The notes: generated by a model from the sequence alone, not told the origin. A DNA stretch of 64,000 nucleotides from JBFKMV01 sp041629655 (GCA_041629655.1 JBFKMV010000002.1:7746-71745); one strand, 5' to 3'; positions 39,102-47,901 are shown, numbered from the stretch's first letter. Made by a program: numbers and translations.

Positions 39102-39900
39102 CTGGCTCTCCTTGCGGCGGTTGGAGGCGGATCGGTCCCGGCTTGCCCAGGGGAACGGGACGCGCGGCGGGCAGCGTCTCGGCTTGCTCTTGCCGCAGCC
39201 ACGGCGGCAGCATCCGGCGCCGCAGCGGCAGCAGCGGCGCGTCGATCGCGGCCAGCTCCGCGGCCCCGGCCAGCCGCTCCATCACGGCCACGCAGCGCAC
39301 CGGCAGGCCCGCGCGGGCCGACACGGCCTGCGCCAGGTGCCAGCCCTCGAGCACGGTGGCCGGCGTGGTCTCGTCGATCAGGTGGGAGTTGACGAGCAGT
39401 CCCGTGACCCGCAGACGCGAGGCTTGCTCCAGGGACTGCTGCATCGCCAGGCAGCTCTCGACGCTGTCCGTGAAGGGCCGCTTCGAGTTGATCACCTGCC
39501 ACAGCTCGTACTCGCCGTCGGCGAGGCTCGGCCGGAAGGCCGCCAGCGCGCGCGCGCCCACGTCGTCGCCACCCACGTCGAAGATCGAGACCGTCTCGCC
39601 GGGCGGATGCAGCATGCCCCGGATCTCGGGCAGGATGATCGGCAGGTCGGCCCAGGCCTGGGCTCCCGGCGGCACGACGACGCGGATCCCGTGGCGCTCC
39701 ATCAATGCCCGCGCCTCGCGGCAACGGAAGTAGGGGTTGACGATGTCGAGGTCGGCGATCTGGACCGGTCGGCCGTCAGCGGACAAGCGGATCGCGAGGT
39801 TGACGGAAACCTCCGTCTTTCCCGACCCGAAATTGCCCACGATCATGATCAGCCGGTCGCCCGGCCGTACGATCCGGTCCGCGATCGATTCGGCGTTCAT
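39082..39900 (-). CDS. P-loop ATPase/GTPase heading the oxidoreductase operon
   Basis: 272 aa. The Walker A loop is GNFGSGKT at 22-29, followed by EVSVNLAIRLSADGRPVQIADLDIVNPYF, a MinD/CobQ-like deviant switch, and SIFDVGGDDVGARALAAF as a Walker B/switch II equivalent. No signal peptide or membrane helix. The stop overlaps the start of the ferredoxin-TPP gene by 20 bp, so it is certainly co-transcribed. It may act in cofactor or iron-sulfur maturation or assembly of the oxidoreductase. This is inferred from context; the family is not one I can name precisely. Confidence 0.75.
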   Translation of the reverse strand: MNAESIADRIVRPGDRLIMIVGNFGSGKTEVSVNLAIRLSADGRPVQIADLDIVNPYFRCREARALMERHGIRVVVPPGAQAWADLPIILPEIRGMLHPPGETVSIFDVGGDDVGARALAAFRPSLADGEYELWQVINSKRPFTDSVESCLAMQQSLEQASRLRVTGLLVNSHLIDETTPATVLEGWHLAQAVSARAGLPVRCVAVMERLAGAAELAAIDAPLLPLRRRMLPPWLRQEQAETLPAARPVPLGKPGPIRLQPPQGEPDGQNRH

Positions 39901-40222
39901 GCGTCCGCCCCGGTTCCGGACGTGAAGTGCCCGGAGGGCATGATAGTGGCGCCGGATGCATGCGACGGCCCCCGAAAGGTGACCGCGGAGACGCGTTTCC
40001 CGGGCGACCGCCGTATGTCGTGCCTGCTGATGAAGATGAAGCACGAGGCTTGTCTACCGCTTCGGTCCGTTTTTCGCGGCCGGCCCGCTGGCCGCGACGG
40101 GCGCGGAATCTCGCGACACGATCCGTCCCGTTTCCAAGGTTGTCCGACCGCGCCGTGCGTGGTATCGGGGTAGACGACGGCCGGGCGAGGGGTCACGTCC
40201 GGGCGCGACGAGGCACGAGCCG
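39901..40222. other. 322-bp divergent intergenic region
   Basis: No gene is seen. A possible minus-strand -10, TATCAT (39945-39940), faces the oxidoreductase operon but lacks a clear -35. A plus-strand promoter is listed at 40140-40168. An inverted repeat GCGGCC/GGCCGC lies near 40076-40096 without a following T-run, so I do not call it a terminator. Confidence 0.4.
40140..40168 (+). promoter_or_regulatory. Putative promoter of the STAS gene
   Basis: TTGTCC (40140-40145) and TATCGG (40163-40168) are separated by 17 bp, about 50 nt before ATG 40223. Confidence 0.4.
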
Positions 40223-40585
40223 ATGGGGATCGACGTTCGGGCGAGAGGTGCGGTGGACGTCGTCGACGTCCGCGGCGACCTGACCCGCGGACCGGAGCTG
40301 GAAGGCCTGCGCGACCGGCTGCGCGGGCTGCTGGCCGCGGGCGAGTCGCTGCTCGTGCTGAATTTGCGCGAGGTGTCGGACCTCGACAGCTACGCGCTCG
40401 GCGAGCTGGTGATCTGGCGCGAGCGGATCCGCAAGCGCGACGGCGTGATCAAGCTCGTGCTGCCGGCGCCGGTGTACGACCTGTTCGTGGCGACACGGCT
40501 GGACAGCCTGTTCGAGATCTTCCGTGACGAGGAAGCGGCCCTGGACGGATTCGCCGCCGAGACCGAGACGGCGGGGATCCCCTGA
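40223..40585 (+). CDS. STAS-domain anti-sigma-factor antagonist-like protein
   Basis: 120 aa from ATG. The STAS fold is shown by VDVVDVRGDLTRGPELEGLRDRL, LLVLNLREVSDLDSYALGEL and the C-terminal helices. The phospho-acceptor position of SpoIIAA/RsbV-like proteins (DSSG) reads DSYALG, with Ser56 kept. Such proteins bind an anti-sigma kinase when dephosphorylated. No kinase of the RsbW type or sigma factor is adjacent. The last ~15 residues are acidic and extend beyond the fold. Confidence 0.85.
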   Translation: MGIDVRARGAVDVVDVRGDLTRGPELEGLRDRLRGLLAAGESLLVLNLREVSDLDSYALGELVIWRERIRKRDGVIKLVLPAPVYDLFVATRLDSLFEIFRDEEAALDGFAAETETAGIP

Positions 40586-40598
40586 CCCGTAGCCGGGA

Positions 40599-40645
40599 GC
40601 CGCCGGAGACGGAAGACCCGCAGGTCCCCGATCGGCTCCGGCGGC
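40599..40645. terminator. Long-stem hairpin between convergent genes
   Basis: GCCGCCGGAG (40599-40608) and CTCCGGCGGC (40636-40645) form a perfect 10-bp stem with a 27-nt loop, 13 bp after the STAS stop and 20 bp before the stop of the convergent gene. No T-run follows, so it may terminate weakly in either direction. Confidence 0.35.
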
Positions 40646-40665
40646 CCCAGGCCGGCCGAGCTGCG

Positions 40666-41007
40666 TCAGGCCTGTTTGGGCGCCTTCATCTTGGTGGCGG
40701 TCAGCCACAGCTTGCCGTCCTTCTCCAGGACGGTACCGGTGATCTTGGCCGCCTTCTCACCCTGACACACGTGGCCGAACTCCTCGGTCACGTCGTTCTT
40801 GACCAGGTAGTAGTGCATCGGGGCGGCGTCCTGCTTGCCCTCGACGACCAGCACGCTCTGGCAGTCGGTGGCCTCCGCCATCTTGAGCGTGCACTTGGCG
40901 CACGCGATGCTCCCCGTTACCGTGACCGTCTTGGCCTCGTCGCCTGCAATCCCCGCGGTGGTCAATGCCAGCAGGAAGACAAGCGCGAGTACGACCTTCG
41001 TCTTCAT
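40666..41007 (-). CDS. Small secreted DUF6370-like protein
   Basis: 113 aa; GGAGAGGAAACG precedes the ATG. The signal peptide is MKTKVVLALVFLLALTTAGIAG. The mature part has a two-Cys motif in GSIACAKCTLKMAEATDCQSV and a third conserved Cys in GHVCQGEKAAKITGTV. The pattern matches a small family of exported proteins (DUF6370-like) common in Acidobacteria and Planctomycetes. It may bind metal or form disulfides. Function unknown. Confidence 0.7.
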   Translation of the reverse strand: MKTKVVLALVFLLALTTAGIAGDEAKTVTVTGSIACAKCTLKMAEATDCQSVLVVEGKQDAAPMHYYLVKNDVTEEFGHVCQGEKAAKITGTVLEKDGKLWLTATKMKAPKQA

Positions 41008-41132
41008 CGTTTCCTCTCCTCGATCTTCCGTTGAGCGGACGGAGCGACGCGCCCCGGCCGGCGGAAGTCCCCTCGCATTCTAGACACGGCACGGGCGATC
41101 CCGCCCGTCCGGATTGGCCACCCCCGCCGTCC

Positions 41133-42395
41133 TCAATCCCCGGGGTAGTGGCGCAGGCCCGCCGGCCAGCGATTCACCCGCAACGCGCCCGGAAACAGCA
41201 TCAGTCCGCTTGCCGCGATCGGCAGCGCGGTCAGCGCGACGGCGACCCGCAGGTCGGTGGCGTCGCTGATCCAGCCCAGCAGGTACGGCGACGCCGAGTC
41301 GCCCAGCAGGTGCACGGTCAGGTTGTTCATCGCGACGGCGGAGGAGCGCAGGGCGGCCGGCACGCATCCGACCAGCGCGGCGTTGATCGGTCCGGCCGTC
41401 AACCCGAGCATGAACAGCGCCGCGAAGCCGAAACCGAGCACCAGCGACGGGGTGGGCATGAACGGCATCGCCGCGGTCAGCGGTGCGCAGGCGCACAGCG
41501 CGAACCCGCAGACCAGCAGGTGGCCGCCGCGCCAACGCCGTGAGACGCGGTCGCCGAGGAAGCCGCCGGTCAGGGTCCCGAACAGCCCCGTGACGACCAG
41601 GATCGTTCCCAGGGCCGAGCCCGCCTGTTCGACCGACATCTGCTGCGTGCGCACCAGGAACGTCGGCATCCAGAACGCGAGCCCACCGACGGAAAATACC
41701 GACAGCGTCATCGATGCGGTGACGAGGCGCCACACCGGAGTCCGCCACAGACGCGCCAGCGACGCTCCCGGCGCCGGTGGCGGCCCGGCGTCGACGACGT
41801 CGTCCGACGCGCCGCGGCGCGGTTCCCGCAGCCCCAGCGCGATCAGCGCCAGCAGCATTCCCGGCGCGCCGGCCAGCGCGAAGGCCCAGCGCCAGCCGAG
41901 TGACTCGCCGATCGTTCCCCCGACCAGGTAGCCGATCGCGCTGCCGATCGGGATCGCCATGTAGAACACCGCCAGCATGCGACCGCGGTAACGTTCACGA
42001 TACAGGTCGGCGATCAACCCCGGAGCGATCACCGCGTAACAGGCTTCGCCGACGCCGATCAGCGCCCGCGTGGCGACCAGCGAGCCGTAGTCCGGCGCCA
42101 GGCCGCTGCCGATCGTGGCCAGGCTCCACAGGAACACGCCACCCGCCACGAGGTACTTGCGCGTGATCCGATCGCCGAGATAGCCCGACAGCGGCGAGGC
42201 CAGCAGGTAGGTCAGCATGAACATGCTGCCGAGCAGGCCCGAGTGCCGGTCGGCCAGCCCGAACTCGGTCTCGATGAACGGCAGCACCGCGCTCAGCACG
42301 TAGCGGTCCACGTAGTTGAGCACGTTGATCGCGGTCAGCACGACCAGGGCGGCCGTCACGAACCGCGCCGTCGCCCGCTCGTCGCGCCGGGTCAT
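41133..42395 (-). CDS. Major facilitator superfamily transporter (Spinster-like)
   Basis: 420 aa with 12 membrane segments. NVLNYVDRYVLSAVLPFIETEFGLADRHSGLLGSMFMLTYLLASPLSGYLGDR and the loop motif RYRGRMLAVFYMAIPIGSAIGYLVGG resemble the Spinster/hexuronate-type MFS branch. It starts 10 bp after the MBL hydrolase stop and is third in the ADH-MBL-MFS operon. It could export or import a small organic acid or thiol conjugate; no substrate is evident. Confidence 0.88.
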   Translation of the reverse strand: MTRRDERATARFVTAALVVLTAINVLNYVDRYVLSAVLPFIETEFGLADRHSGLLGSMFMLTYLLASPLSGYLGDRITRKYLVAGGVFLWSLATIGSGLAPDYGSLVATRALIGVGEACYAVIAPGLIADLYRERYRGRMLAVFYMAIPIGSAIGYLVGGTIGESLGWRWAFALAGAPGMLLALIALGLREPRRGASDDVVDAGPPPAPGASLARLWRTPVWRLVTASMTLSVFSVGGLAFWMPTFLVRTQQMSVEQAGSALGTILVVTGLFGTLTGGFLGDRVSRRWRGGHLLVCGFALCACAPLTAAMPFMPTPSLVLGFGFAALFMLGLTAGPINAALVGCVPAALRSSAVAMNNLTVHLLGDSASPYLLGWISDATDLRVAVALTALPIAASGLMLFPGALRVNRWPAGLRHYPGD

Positions 42396-42405
42396 GCGCC
42401 GCGGC

Positions 42406-43152
42406 TCAGTCGCTCACGCGGACCTGCGATCCCGGAACCACGTCGAGCTTGTTGCCCTCGTCGAAACGCACCCAGCACTTGGTCCCGCCGTCGTAGTCGC
42501 GGGCCTGGAGCAGCAGCGTCGCCGGTTGCCCGAACGCGGTGCAGCGGCGCTCGGCCGGCGTCGCGACACCGCGCCACAGGCGGATGAACGGGTTGTGCTC
42601 CCACTCCTCGGCGATCGTCGTCGGATCGGTGTGCCCGGGGTGCACCGCGGTCTGCTTGGGCAGGCGCATCAGCACCTCCATGATCGAGTGCCGGAGCTCC
42701 TCGAACGTCGTGTGTCCCGGCGCACGGGTGCCGCCGACGGTGCGGCGGAACAGCGTGTCCCCGGTGAACACGCGCTGCTCGTTGACCAAAAAGGCCAGCA
42801 TGCCCAGCGTATGACCCGGGGTGTGCAGCGCCCGGATGTGAAGCCCGCCGGTGACCAGCTCGTCGCCGTCGCTCAGCTCGAGGTCCAGCCCGCCGAACAA
42901 CCGGTTCTCCGAACGGTGACCGCAGATCGGGCAGCCGAACCTGGACTTGTACGCGGCGTTGTGCTGCACGTGGTCGATGTGGTGGTGCGTACAGAGCACG
43001 TGGGACACGGTCAACCGGTGTCGCTCGATCGCCTCGACGATCGGCTCCATCGGCCCGCCGGTGTCGATCAGCACCGCGTGCCCGCCGGGACGGTCGCCGA
43101 CGAGCCAGGTGTTGGAGAGCCATCCGTCGCTCATGGTCTTTTCGATGATCAC
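42406..43152 (-). CDS. MBL-fold metallo-hydrolase (glyoxalase II-like)
   Basis: 248 aa from GTG with GAGGAG upstream. The metal-binding THHHIDHVQH motif, HTPGHTLGML, VFTGDTLF and a later HPGHTD place it with glyoxalase II-like hydrolases that cleave thioesters. An uncommon CPICGH segment follows the HxHxDH motif. It lies 17 bp after the alcohol dehydrogenase gene. In actinobacteria a similar MBL gene pairs with the mycothiol-dependent formaldehyde dehydrogenase, so thiol-ester hydrolysis of an oxidised aldehyde adduct is a reasonable guess. Confidence 0.87.
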   Translation of the reverse strand: MIIEKTMSDGWLSNTWLVGDRPGGHAVLIDTGGPMEPIVEAIERHRLTVSHVLCTHHHIDHVQHNAAYKSRFGCPICGHRSENRLFGGLDLELSDGDELVTGGLHIRALHTPGHTLGMLAFLVNEQRVFTGDTLFRRTVGGTRAPGHTTFEELRHSIMEVLMRLPKQTAVHPGHTDPTTIAEEWEHNPFIRLWRGVATPAERRCTAFGQPATLLLQARDYDGGTKCWVRFDEGNKLDVVPGSQVRVSD

Positions 43153-43169
43153 GTCGCGTCTCCTCGGAC

Positions 43170-44273
43170 TCAGAACCGGATCACGGAGCGGATTCCGTCC
43201 TGCGCTTCCATCAGCTCGAAACCGCGGTTGACCTCGTCCAGCGACAGCCGGTGCGATACGAAACCGTCCAGATCGAGCTGGCCCTCGAGGTACAGCTCGA
43301 CGAGCTGCGGCAGCTGCGTGCGGCCCCGCACGCCTCCGAAGCTCCCGCCCTGCACGCGGCGACCGGTGATCAGGAATCGCGGCACGATCTCCAGCTTCTC
43401 ACCCTTGCCCGCCACGCCGAGCACCGTGCACAGCCCCCAGCCCATGCGCGCCGCCTCGACGGCCTGCCCCATCACCGCCACGCTGCCGGTGGCCTCGAAG
43501 GTGTAGTCGGCCCCGAACCCACCGGTCAGCTCGACGATTCGCGGCACCACGTCGTCGCCCGCGGGCAAGGTGTCCGTGGCGCCGTAGCGGCGCGCCAGCT
43601 CGAGCCGCCCGGGCGACAGATCGACGGCGATGATCCGCTCTGCGCCGGCCAGCTTGCAGCCGACCACCGCGCCGAGCCCGACCATCCCCGCCCCGAACAC
43701 GGCGCAGGTCGAGCCCGGCCGCACCTCGGCCTTCCACAGCGCGCCGCCGATCCCCGTCGCGGCGCCGCAGGCCAGCGTGCAGACGCTCTCCAGCGGGGCT
43801 TCGCGGTTGACCCGGGCCAGCGCGATCTCGGGCATCACGGTGTACTCGGCGAAGGTGCTGCACCCCATGAAGTGGCGCAACGGTTCGCCGTCCCGCGACA
43901 ACCGTGTCGTCCCGTCGGGCAGGTAGCCGCGGCCCTGCGGCTCGCGGATCGCCAGACACAGGTTGGTCCTGCCGCTCGCGCAGTGTTCGCACGTGCCGCA
44001 TTCCGGGGAGAACAGCGTGATCACGTGGTCGCCCTCGCGCACCAGCGAGACGCCCGGCCCGACGGCCTCGACCACCCCGGCCCCCTCGTGTCCCAGCACG
44101 CACGGCGCGTAGCCGCTGGGGTCCGCTCCGCTGGCGGTGTACAGATCGGTGTGGCACACGCCGCAGGCGTGCACCTTGACCAGCACCTCGCCGTCCCGCG
44201 GACCGTCCAGGTCCAGCTCCTGGACGACCAGCGGCTGGCCGAACGATTCCAGGACCGCCGCACGGATCTTCAT
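43170..44273 (-). CDS. Zinc-dependent class III-type alcohol dehydrogenase
   Basis: 367 aa; GGAGGA precedes the ATG. It has catalytic zinc ligands in HACGVCHTD and GHEGAG, the structural-zinc loop CGTCEHCASGRTNLC, and the Rossmann motif VFGAGMVGLGAVVG. MKIRAAVLESFGQPLVVQEL and the Cys-rich loop match class III enzymes such as S-(hydroxymethyl)glutathione or mycothiol dehydrogenase, which oxidise formaldehyde adducts with NAD+. It leads the operon with an MBL hydrolase and an MFS transporter. A bacillithiol-like or other thiol may be the cofactor; that is open. Confidence 0.92.
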   Translation of the reverse strand: MKIRAAVLESFGQPLVVQELDLDGPRDGEVLVKVHACGVCHTDLYTASGADPSGYAPCVLGHEGAGVVEAVGPGVSLVREGDHVITLFSPECGTCEHCASGRTNLCLAIREPQGRGYLPDGTTRLSRDGEPLRHFMGCSTFAEYTVMPEIALARVNREAPLESVCTLACGAATGIGGALWKAEVRPGSTCAVFGAGMVGLGAVVGCKLAGAERIIAVDLSPGRLELARRYGATDTLPAGDDVVPRIVELTGGFGADYTFEATGSVAVMGQAVEAARMGWGLCTVLGVAGKGEKLEIVPRFLITGRRVQGGSFGGVRGRTQLPQLVELYLEGQLDLDGFVSHRLSLDEVNRGFELMEAQDGIRSVIRF

Positions 44274-44312
44274 GCCCGATTCCTCCGCCCGATCGATGGG
44301 GACCGGGTGCGA

Positions 44313-44341
44313 GACTAACGCAATCCGGGTCCACGGGGCAA
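44313..44341 (-). promoter_or_regulatory. Putative promoter of the ADH-MBL-MFS operon
   Basis: On the minus strand TTGCCC (44341-44336) and TTAGTC (44318-44313) are separated by 17 bp, about 40 nt before the ATG at 44273. Confidence 0.5.
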
Positions 44342-44436
44342 CGCGAGCCGGGTCAAGCGCGTCACGCGAAAACGTCCCGTTGGGGCGGGATCGATTCGCC
44401 GGCGACAGGATCGTAATCGCGGAAATCCGCGGAGAC

Positions 44437-44465
44437 TTGCCCCGTCCGTGCGTGGCTCCTAGATT
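44437..44465 (+). promoter_or_regulatory. Putative promoter of the lipoprotein gene
   Basis: TTGCCC (44437-44442) and TAGATT (44460-44465) with 17 bp between them, about 55 nt before ATG 44525. It is back to back with the ADH promoter. Confidence 0.55.
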
Positions 44466-44524
44466 CGTTGCAGGCGGTCTGAACGGTCGCCGGTTCCGGT
44501 TTCCCCTAAACAAGGAGCAATCGC

Positions 44525-45325
44525 ATGCGTGTTTCCGTTTCCCGCGCCGTATCGGTCGCCGTGTTGGTCCTGCTTGCAGGCCTGACCGGCTGCGACGACG
44601 CGACGACGGGTTCGAGTCAGGAAGACGTGCAGACCGATCTACAGTCGGGCGGCGTCGGGGCCTCGCTGGCCGCGCCGTCGGCCGACAGCGCTGGCGACAT
44701 GATCGTCGGGATGATGGATCAGCTCAGCTCGCCGAACCCCGCCGTCGTGGGCGGCGTGGCGGCCGCGATGCTGCCCTCGTCGTGCCCCGAGACGTTCGAG
44801 CTGGAGAACGGGATCAGCGGTACCTGCTCGGTGTCGGAAGCCGGCGTGGCGACGTTCACGTTCGGCGGCACCGCGCTGATCGGCGGCGACGAGGTGGAGG
44901 TCAGCGGGACGCTCGTGGCCACGCCGGCCGAGAACCAGCCGGAAAGCGGGTCGGCCTGGACCCTCGACTTCGACGCCACGGCGACGGGCTCGCGCGGCTC
45001 GGCGACCTGGAGCGCCTTCGGGACGGTGACGCTGGACGAGGCCGACCAGGTGGTCGACTTCAGCTTCACCTTCAACAAGACCGTGACGCCCGCCGGTGGC
45101 GCGACGATCGCGGTCACCGTGATCGTCTCGCCGACGCAGTTCGAGCTGATCGTCAACGGGCCGCGAGGCGGCGTCGTGCGGTTCCTGCTCGACCGCGAGA
45201 CGATGACCGGAACCGTGACCCACAACGGCAACCCGGTGGCGACGATCGCGATCGTCGAGGGTTGCGCCCACATCGATTACGTCGACGGCGCAATGCAGGA
45301 CGAGATCGTCTGCCCGGGCGCCTGA
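44525..45325 (+). CDS. Lipoprotein of unknown function
   Basis: 266 aa. The signal peptide ends in the lipobox LTGC (Cys24), so the protein is anchored by lipid at the envelope. The mature part is Ser/Thr/Gly/Val-rich, largely beta (GTALIGGDEVEVSGTLVATPAE, DFSFTFNKTVTPAGGATIAVTVIVSP), with a SSCPETFELENGISGTCSVSE segment holding two of its Cys and a further pair near the C-terminus (EGCAHI, IVCPGA). No family recognised. A strong bidirectional hairpin follows. Confidence 0.7.
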   Translation: MRVSVSRAVSVAVLVLLAGLTGCDDATTGSSQEDVQTDLQSGGVGASLAAPSADSAGDMIVGMMDQLSSPNPAVVGGVAAAMLPSSCPETFELENGISGTCSVSEAGVATFTFGGTALIGGDEVEVSGTLVATPAENQPESGSAWTLDFDATATGSRGSATWSAFGTVTLDEADQVVDFSFTFNKTVTPAGGATIAVTVIVSPTQFELIVNGPRGGVVRFLLDRETMTGTVTHNGNPVATIAIVEGCAHIDYVDGAMQDEIVCPGA

Positions 45326-45354
45326 CGGCCGGCAGCAGTCCAGCCTCCGGACGG

Positions 45355-45382
45355 CGGGGGACGGGTGACGACCCGTCCCCCG
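45355..45382. terminator. Strong bidirectional terminator hairpin
   Basis: GGGGGACGGGT (45356-45366) pairs perfectly with ACCCGTCCCCC (45371-45381) around GACG, extended by C45355-G45382. A modest T-rich stretch (CATTTCTT) follows on the plus strand. It lies between the convergent lipoprotein and radical SAM genes. Confidence 0.7.
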
Positions 45383-45403
45383 TCGCATTTCTTGGCCGTC
45401 GTG

Positions 45404-46426
45404 CTAGTCGGCGACGGGCGCGCCGAGGTAGCGGGGCTTGCCGCCGCCGACCTCCGCGAGTCGCAGCAACAGCCGGGCGTGAGCGCGGCGGTGATCCAGC
45501 CGCTGGAGCCCCAGCTTGCGCGCGTATCCGCGCGCCTCGTGATACTCGGCGGGCGTCAGCATGCGGGTCAGGTCCGGAAAACGTCCGTCCCGCACCGTCC
45601 CCCCGGGGTAGTACTGGTTCATCAGGTTGACGTAGGTGTCGTTGCCCAGCTCGCTCGAGATCCAGCTCAGGATCTCGCGGCTCTCGTCCAGTTGCCCCGG
45701 CATCACGAGGTGCCGCAACAACAGGCCGCGCCGGGCCAGGCCGTCGTCGTCGAGCACCAGCGGCCCGACCTGCCGGTGCATCTCGCGGATCGCCGCGCGC
45801 GCGGTTTCCGGGTAGTCGGCCGCCATCAGGTAGGTCTTGCTCCGCTCCGTCGACCAGTACTTGAAGTCCGGCATGTAGATGTCGACGATGCCGTCGAGCA
45901 GCTCGAGGCTCTCCAGCGAGTCGTAGGACCCGGTGTTGTAGACGATCGGCAGCGTCAGGCCGCGGTCGACCGCGACCACGATCGCCTCGATCACCTGCGG
46001 CACGACGTGCTCGGGAGTGACGAAGTTGATGTTGTGGCAGCCGTGGTCCTGCAGCTCGAGCATCATCGAGGCGATCTCGTCCGCGCTGGATCCCGGCGCC
46101 GCCGGCCCCGGCTTGACCGCCTGGCTGATGTCCCAGTTCTGGCAGAACACGCAGCGCAGGTTGCAGTGGGCGAAGAAGATCGTGCCCGAGCCCTTCCAGC
46201 CGCGCAGGCAGTCCTCCTCGCCGAAGTGCGGAAAGTAGCTGGCGACGACCGCGTGGCGCCCGGTCTTGCAGGCGGACCAGTGGTCCTCGAGCCGGTTGAC
46301 CCCGCAGTCGCGGGGGCAGGCCCGGCAATCCGCCAACATCGCCACGGCGGATTCGACGCGACGCTTCAGCTCGCTCCGGTCGAGCCCGAGGTAGGCGGGA
46401 CGAAACCGGTCGCCGACGCTGGGCAT
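45404..46426 (-). CDS. Radical SAM protein, PflA-like family
   Basis: 340 aa; GGGAGGTG precedes the ATG. Radical SAM cluster CNLRCVFCQNWD (Cys-x3-Cys-x2-Cys), preceded by a further CRACPRDCGVNR Cys motif at ~45-55, then TPEHVVPQVIEAI, YNTGSYDSLES and a C-terminal MNQYYPGG region. This matches pyruvate-formate-lyase-activase-like proteins in which the glycyl-radical partner is unknown. No glycyl radical enzyme is nearby. The preceding FGGY kinase gene ends 86 bp upstream, so it may be the tail of that operon or independent. Confidence 0.88.
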   Translation of the reverse strand: MPSVGDRFRPAYLGLDRSELKRRVESAVAMLADCRACPRDCGVNRLEDHWSACKTGRHAVVASYFPHFGEEDCLRGWKGSGTIFFAHCNLRCVFCQNWDISQAVKPGPAAPGSSADEIASMMLELQDHGCHNINFVTPEHVVPQVIEAIVVAVDRGLTLPIVYNTGSYDSLESLELLDGIVDIYMPDFKYWSTERSKTYLMAADYPETARAAIREMHRQVGPLVLDDDGLARRGLLLRHLVMPGQLDESREILSWISSELGNDTYVNLMNQYYPGGTVRDGRFPDLTRMLTPAEYHEARGYARKLGLQRLDHRRAHARLLLRLAEVGGGKPRYLGAPVAD

Positions 46427-46512
46427 GGTGCACCTCCCTGGTGGCACACGGTAGCGCCGCCGGCGGGACCCTCCAAGTCCGGATCGTGGTCAAAGTGCAC
46501 CGGATCGGGCCA

Positions 46513-47901
46513 CTAGTCGGCGAGCAGTCGCTCCAGAAACCGCTTCCAGAGGGGAAACTTGGCCCGCAGGTAGCCGCAACCCGGGCCCGGCGCGACGGTT
46601 CGCGCCGGCGCCGCGTGGCCCGTCGAGGCACGCCCTGCGGCCAGCATCGCCGCGCCGAGCAACGTGCCCTCGGCTTGCTCCAGCACCTCCACCGGCCGGT
46701 CCAGCGCGGCGGCGAGCGCCACGGCGAAGAACGGATCGCGGGACAGGCCGCCGGCCAGGATCACGTGGCGCGGCGCCGGATTCGTGCCGAGATCCTCCAG
46801 GATCTCGCAGACCCGGAACACGATCCCCTCGGCCACCACGCGCCGCTTGCCCGGGCCGTCGAGGCGCTCCGCGGCGGCGGACAACGTCAGCGCGCGATCG
46901 GACCGCCAGTGCGGCGATCCGATCCCCGCATCGTCGGGCAGCGCGAAACCCTCGGGAGCGGGGTCGGTCGGCTCCGTCACGGTGGGGCCCGGGGCGAACC
47001 GGTCGACCGACGTCGCCGCGCCGTTGATGGTGCCCTCCAGCGCAAAGCGTCGATCGCCGGGGTTGCCGAGCAGCGGTCCGGCCAGGTAGCCGGTCCGCGT
47101 CTGCATCGTCCGGCCGGTCGGCCGCAGCACGAAGCCGCCCGTGCCGAGGTTGACCAGGACCGCATCGGTGCGGTCGCCCAGCACCGCCAGCGCGCCGGAG
47201 GCCTGGTCGGCGACGCTCGCGGCAACCGTGACGCCCGGGCGCACCGGAGCGGCGCGGCCGGAGGTCGGCTCGATCGCCGGCAATCCCGAGGCCGGCACGC
47301 CGAACAGCGCCAGCATCCCGGGCTGCCAGCGGCCCGTTCGTGGATCGCACATCAACGTCCGCGCGGCCATCGTGGCGTCCGTGGCGTGATGCCGGCCGCC
47401 GGACCAGCGGGCGAACACGAAGCTGTCCAGCGTCCCCGCGCGCAACGAGCGGTCGGCGAGTCCCTGCCGCAGCTCCGGGCGCCGTTCGATCAGCATGGCC
47501 AGCTTCGGTCCGGCGTAGTGCGGGGACAACGGCAATCCGGTCAGGCGCCGTACCAGCGGCTCGCTGTCGCGGTGCCGGGCGCACCACGCTGCGGCACGAC
47601 GGTCCTGCCACGAGATCAGCGGCAGCCGCGGCTCGCCGCTGCGCGCGTTCCAGACGGTGAAGCTCGATCGTTGGCTGGCCAATCCCAGCACCAGGCCGCC
47701 GGGGGCCTCGCGCTGCAACAGCTCCAGCACCCGCGTCGCCTGCTCGAGGTACGCCTCGGCGGGGGATTCGCGCAGCTCGCCGGCACCGCTCAGCGTCGGC
47801 GCGGGCAGCGAGACGACGTGTTGCTCGTGCAGCCGCGCTCCCTCCAGCCAGCCGCCCTTGATCCGCGTCGTGCCCAGATCGAGCGCCGCGACCCGCGTCA
47901 T
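46513..47901 (-). CDS. FGGY-family carbohydrate kinase
   Basis: 462 aa. ALDLGTTRIKGGWLEG is the phosphate-1 motif, LISWQDRRAAAWC and DQASGALAVLGDRTDAVLVNLGTGGFVL are FGGY-like, and ILAGGLSRDPFFAVAL near the C-terminus is the adenosine motif. It phosphorylates a polyol or sugar, and the operon with GlpD and a glycerophosphodiesterase argues for glycerol. It is shorter than classical GlpK (~500 aa) and lacks clear GlpK-specific loops, so a related polyol is possible. Its ATG overlaps the GlpD stop in ATGA. Confidence 0.85.
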   Translation of the reverse strand: MTRVAALDLGTTRIKGGWLEGARLHEQHVVSLPAPTLSGAGELRESPAEAYLEQATRVLELLQREAPGGLVLGLASQRSSFTVWNARSGEPRLPLISWQDRRAAAWCARHRDSEPLVRRLTGLPLSPHYAGPKLAMLIERRPELRQGLADRSLRAGTLDSFVFARWSGGRHHATDATMAARTLMCDPRTGRWQPGMLALFGVPASGLPAIEPTSGRAAPVRPGVTVAASVADQASGALAVLGDRTDAVLVNLGTGGFVLRPTGRTMQTRTGYLAGPLLGNPGDRRFALEGTINGAATSVDRFAPGPTVTEPTDPAPEGFALPDDAGIGSPHWRSDRALTLSAAAERLDGPGKRRVVAEGIVFRVCEILEDLGTNPAPRHVILAGGLSRDPFFAVALAAALDRPVEVLEQAEGTLLGAAMLAAGRASTGHAAPARTVAPGPGCGYLRAKFPLWKRFLERLLAD

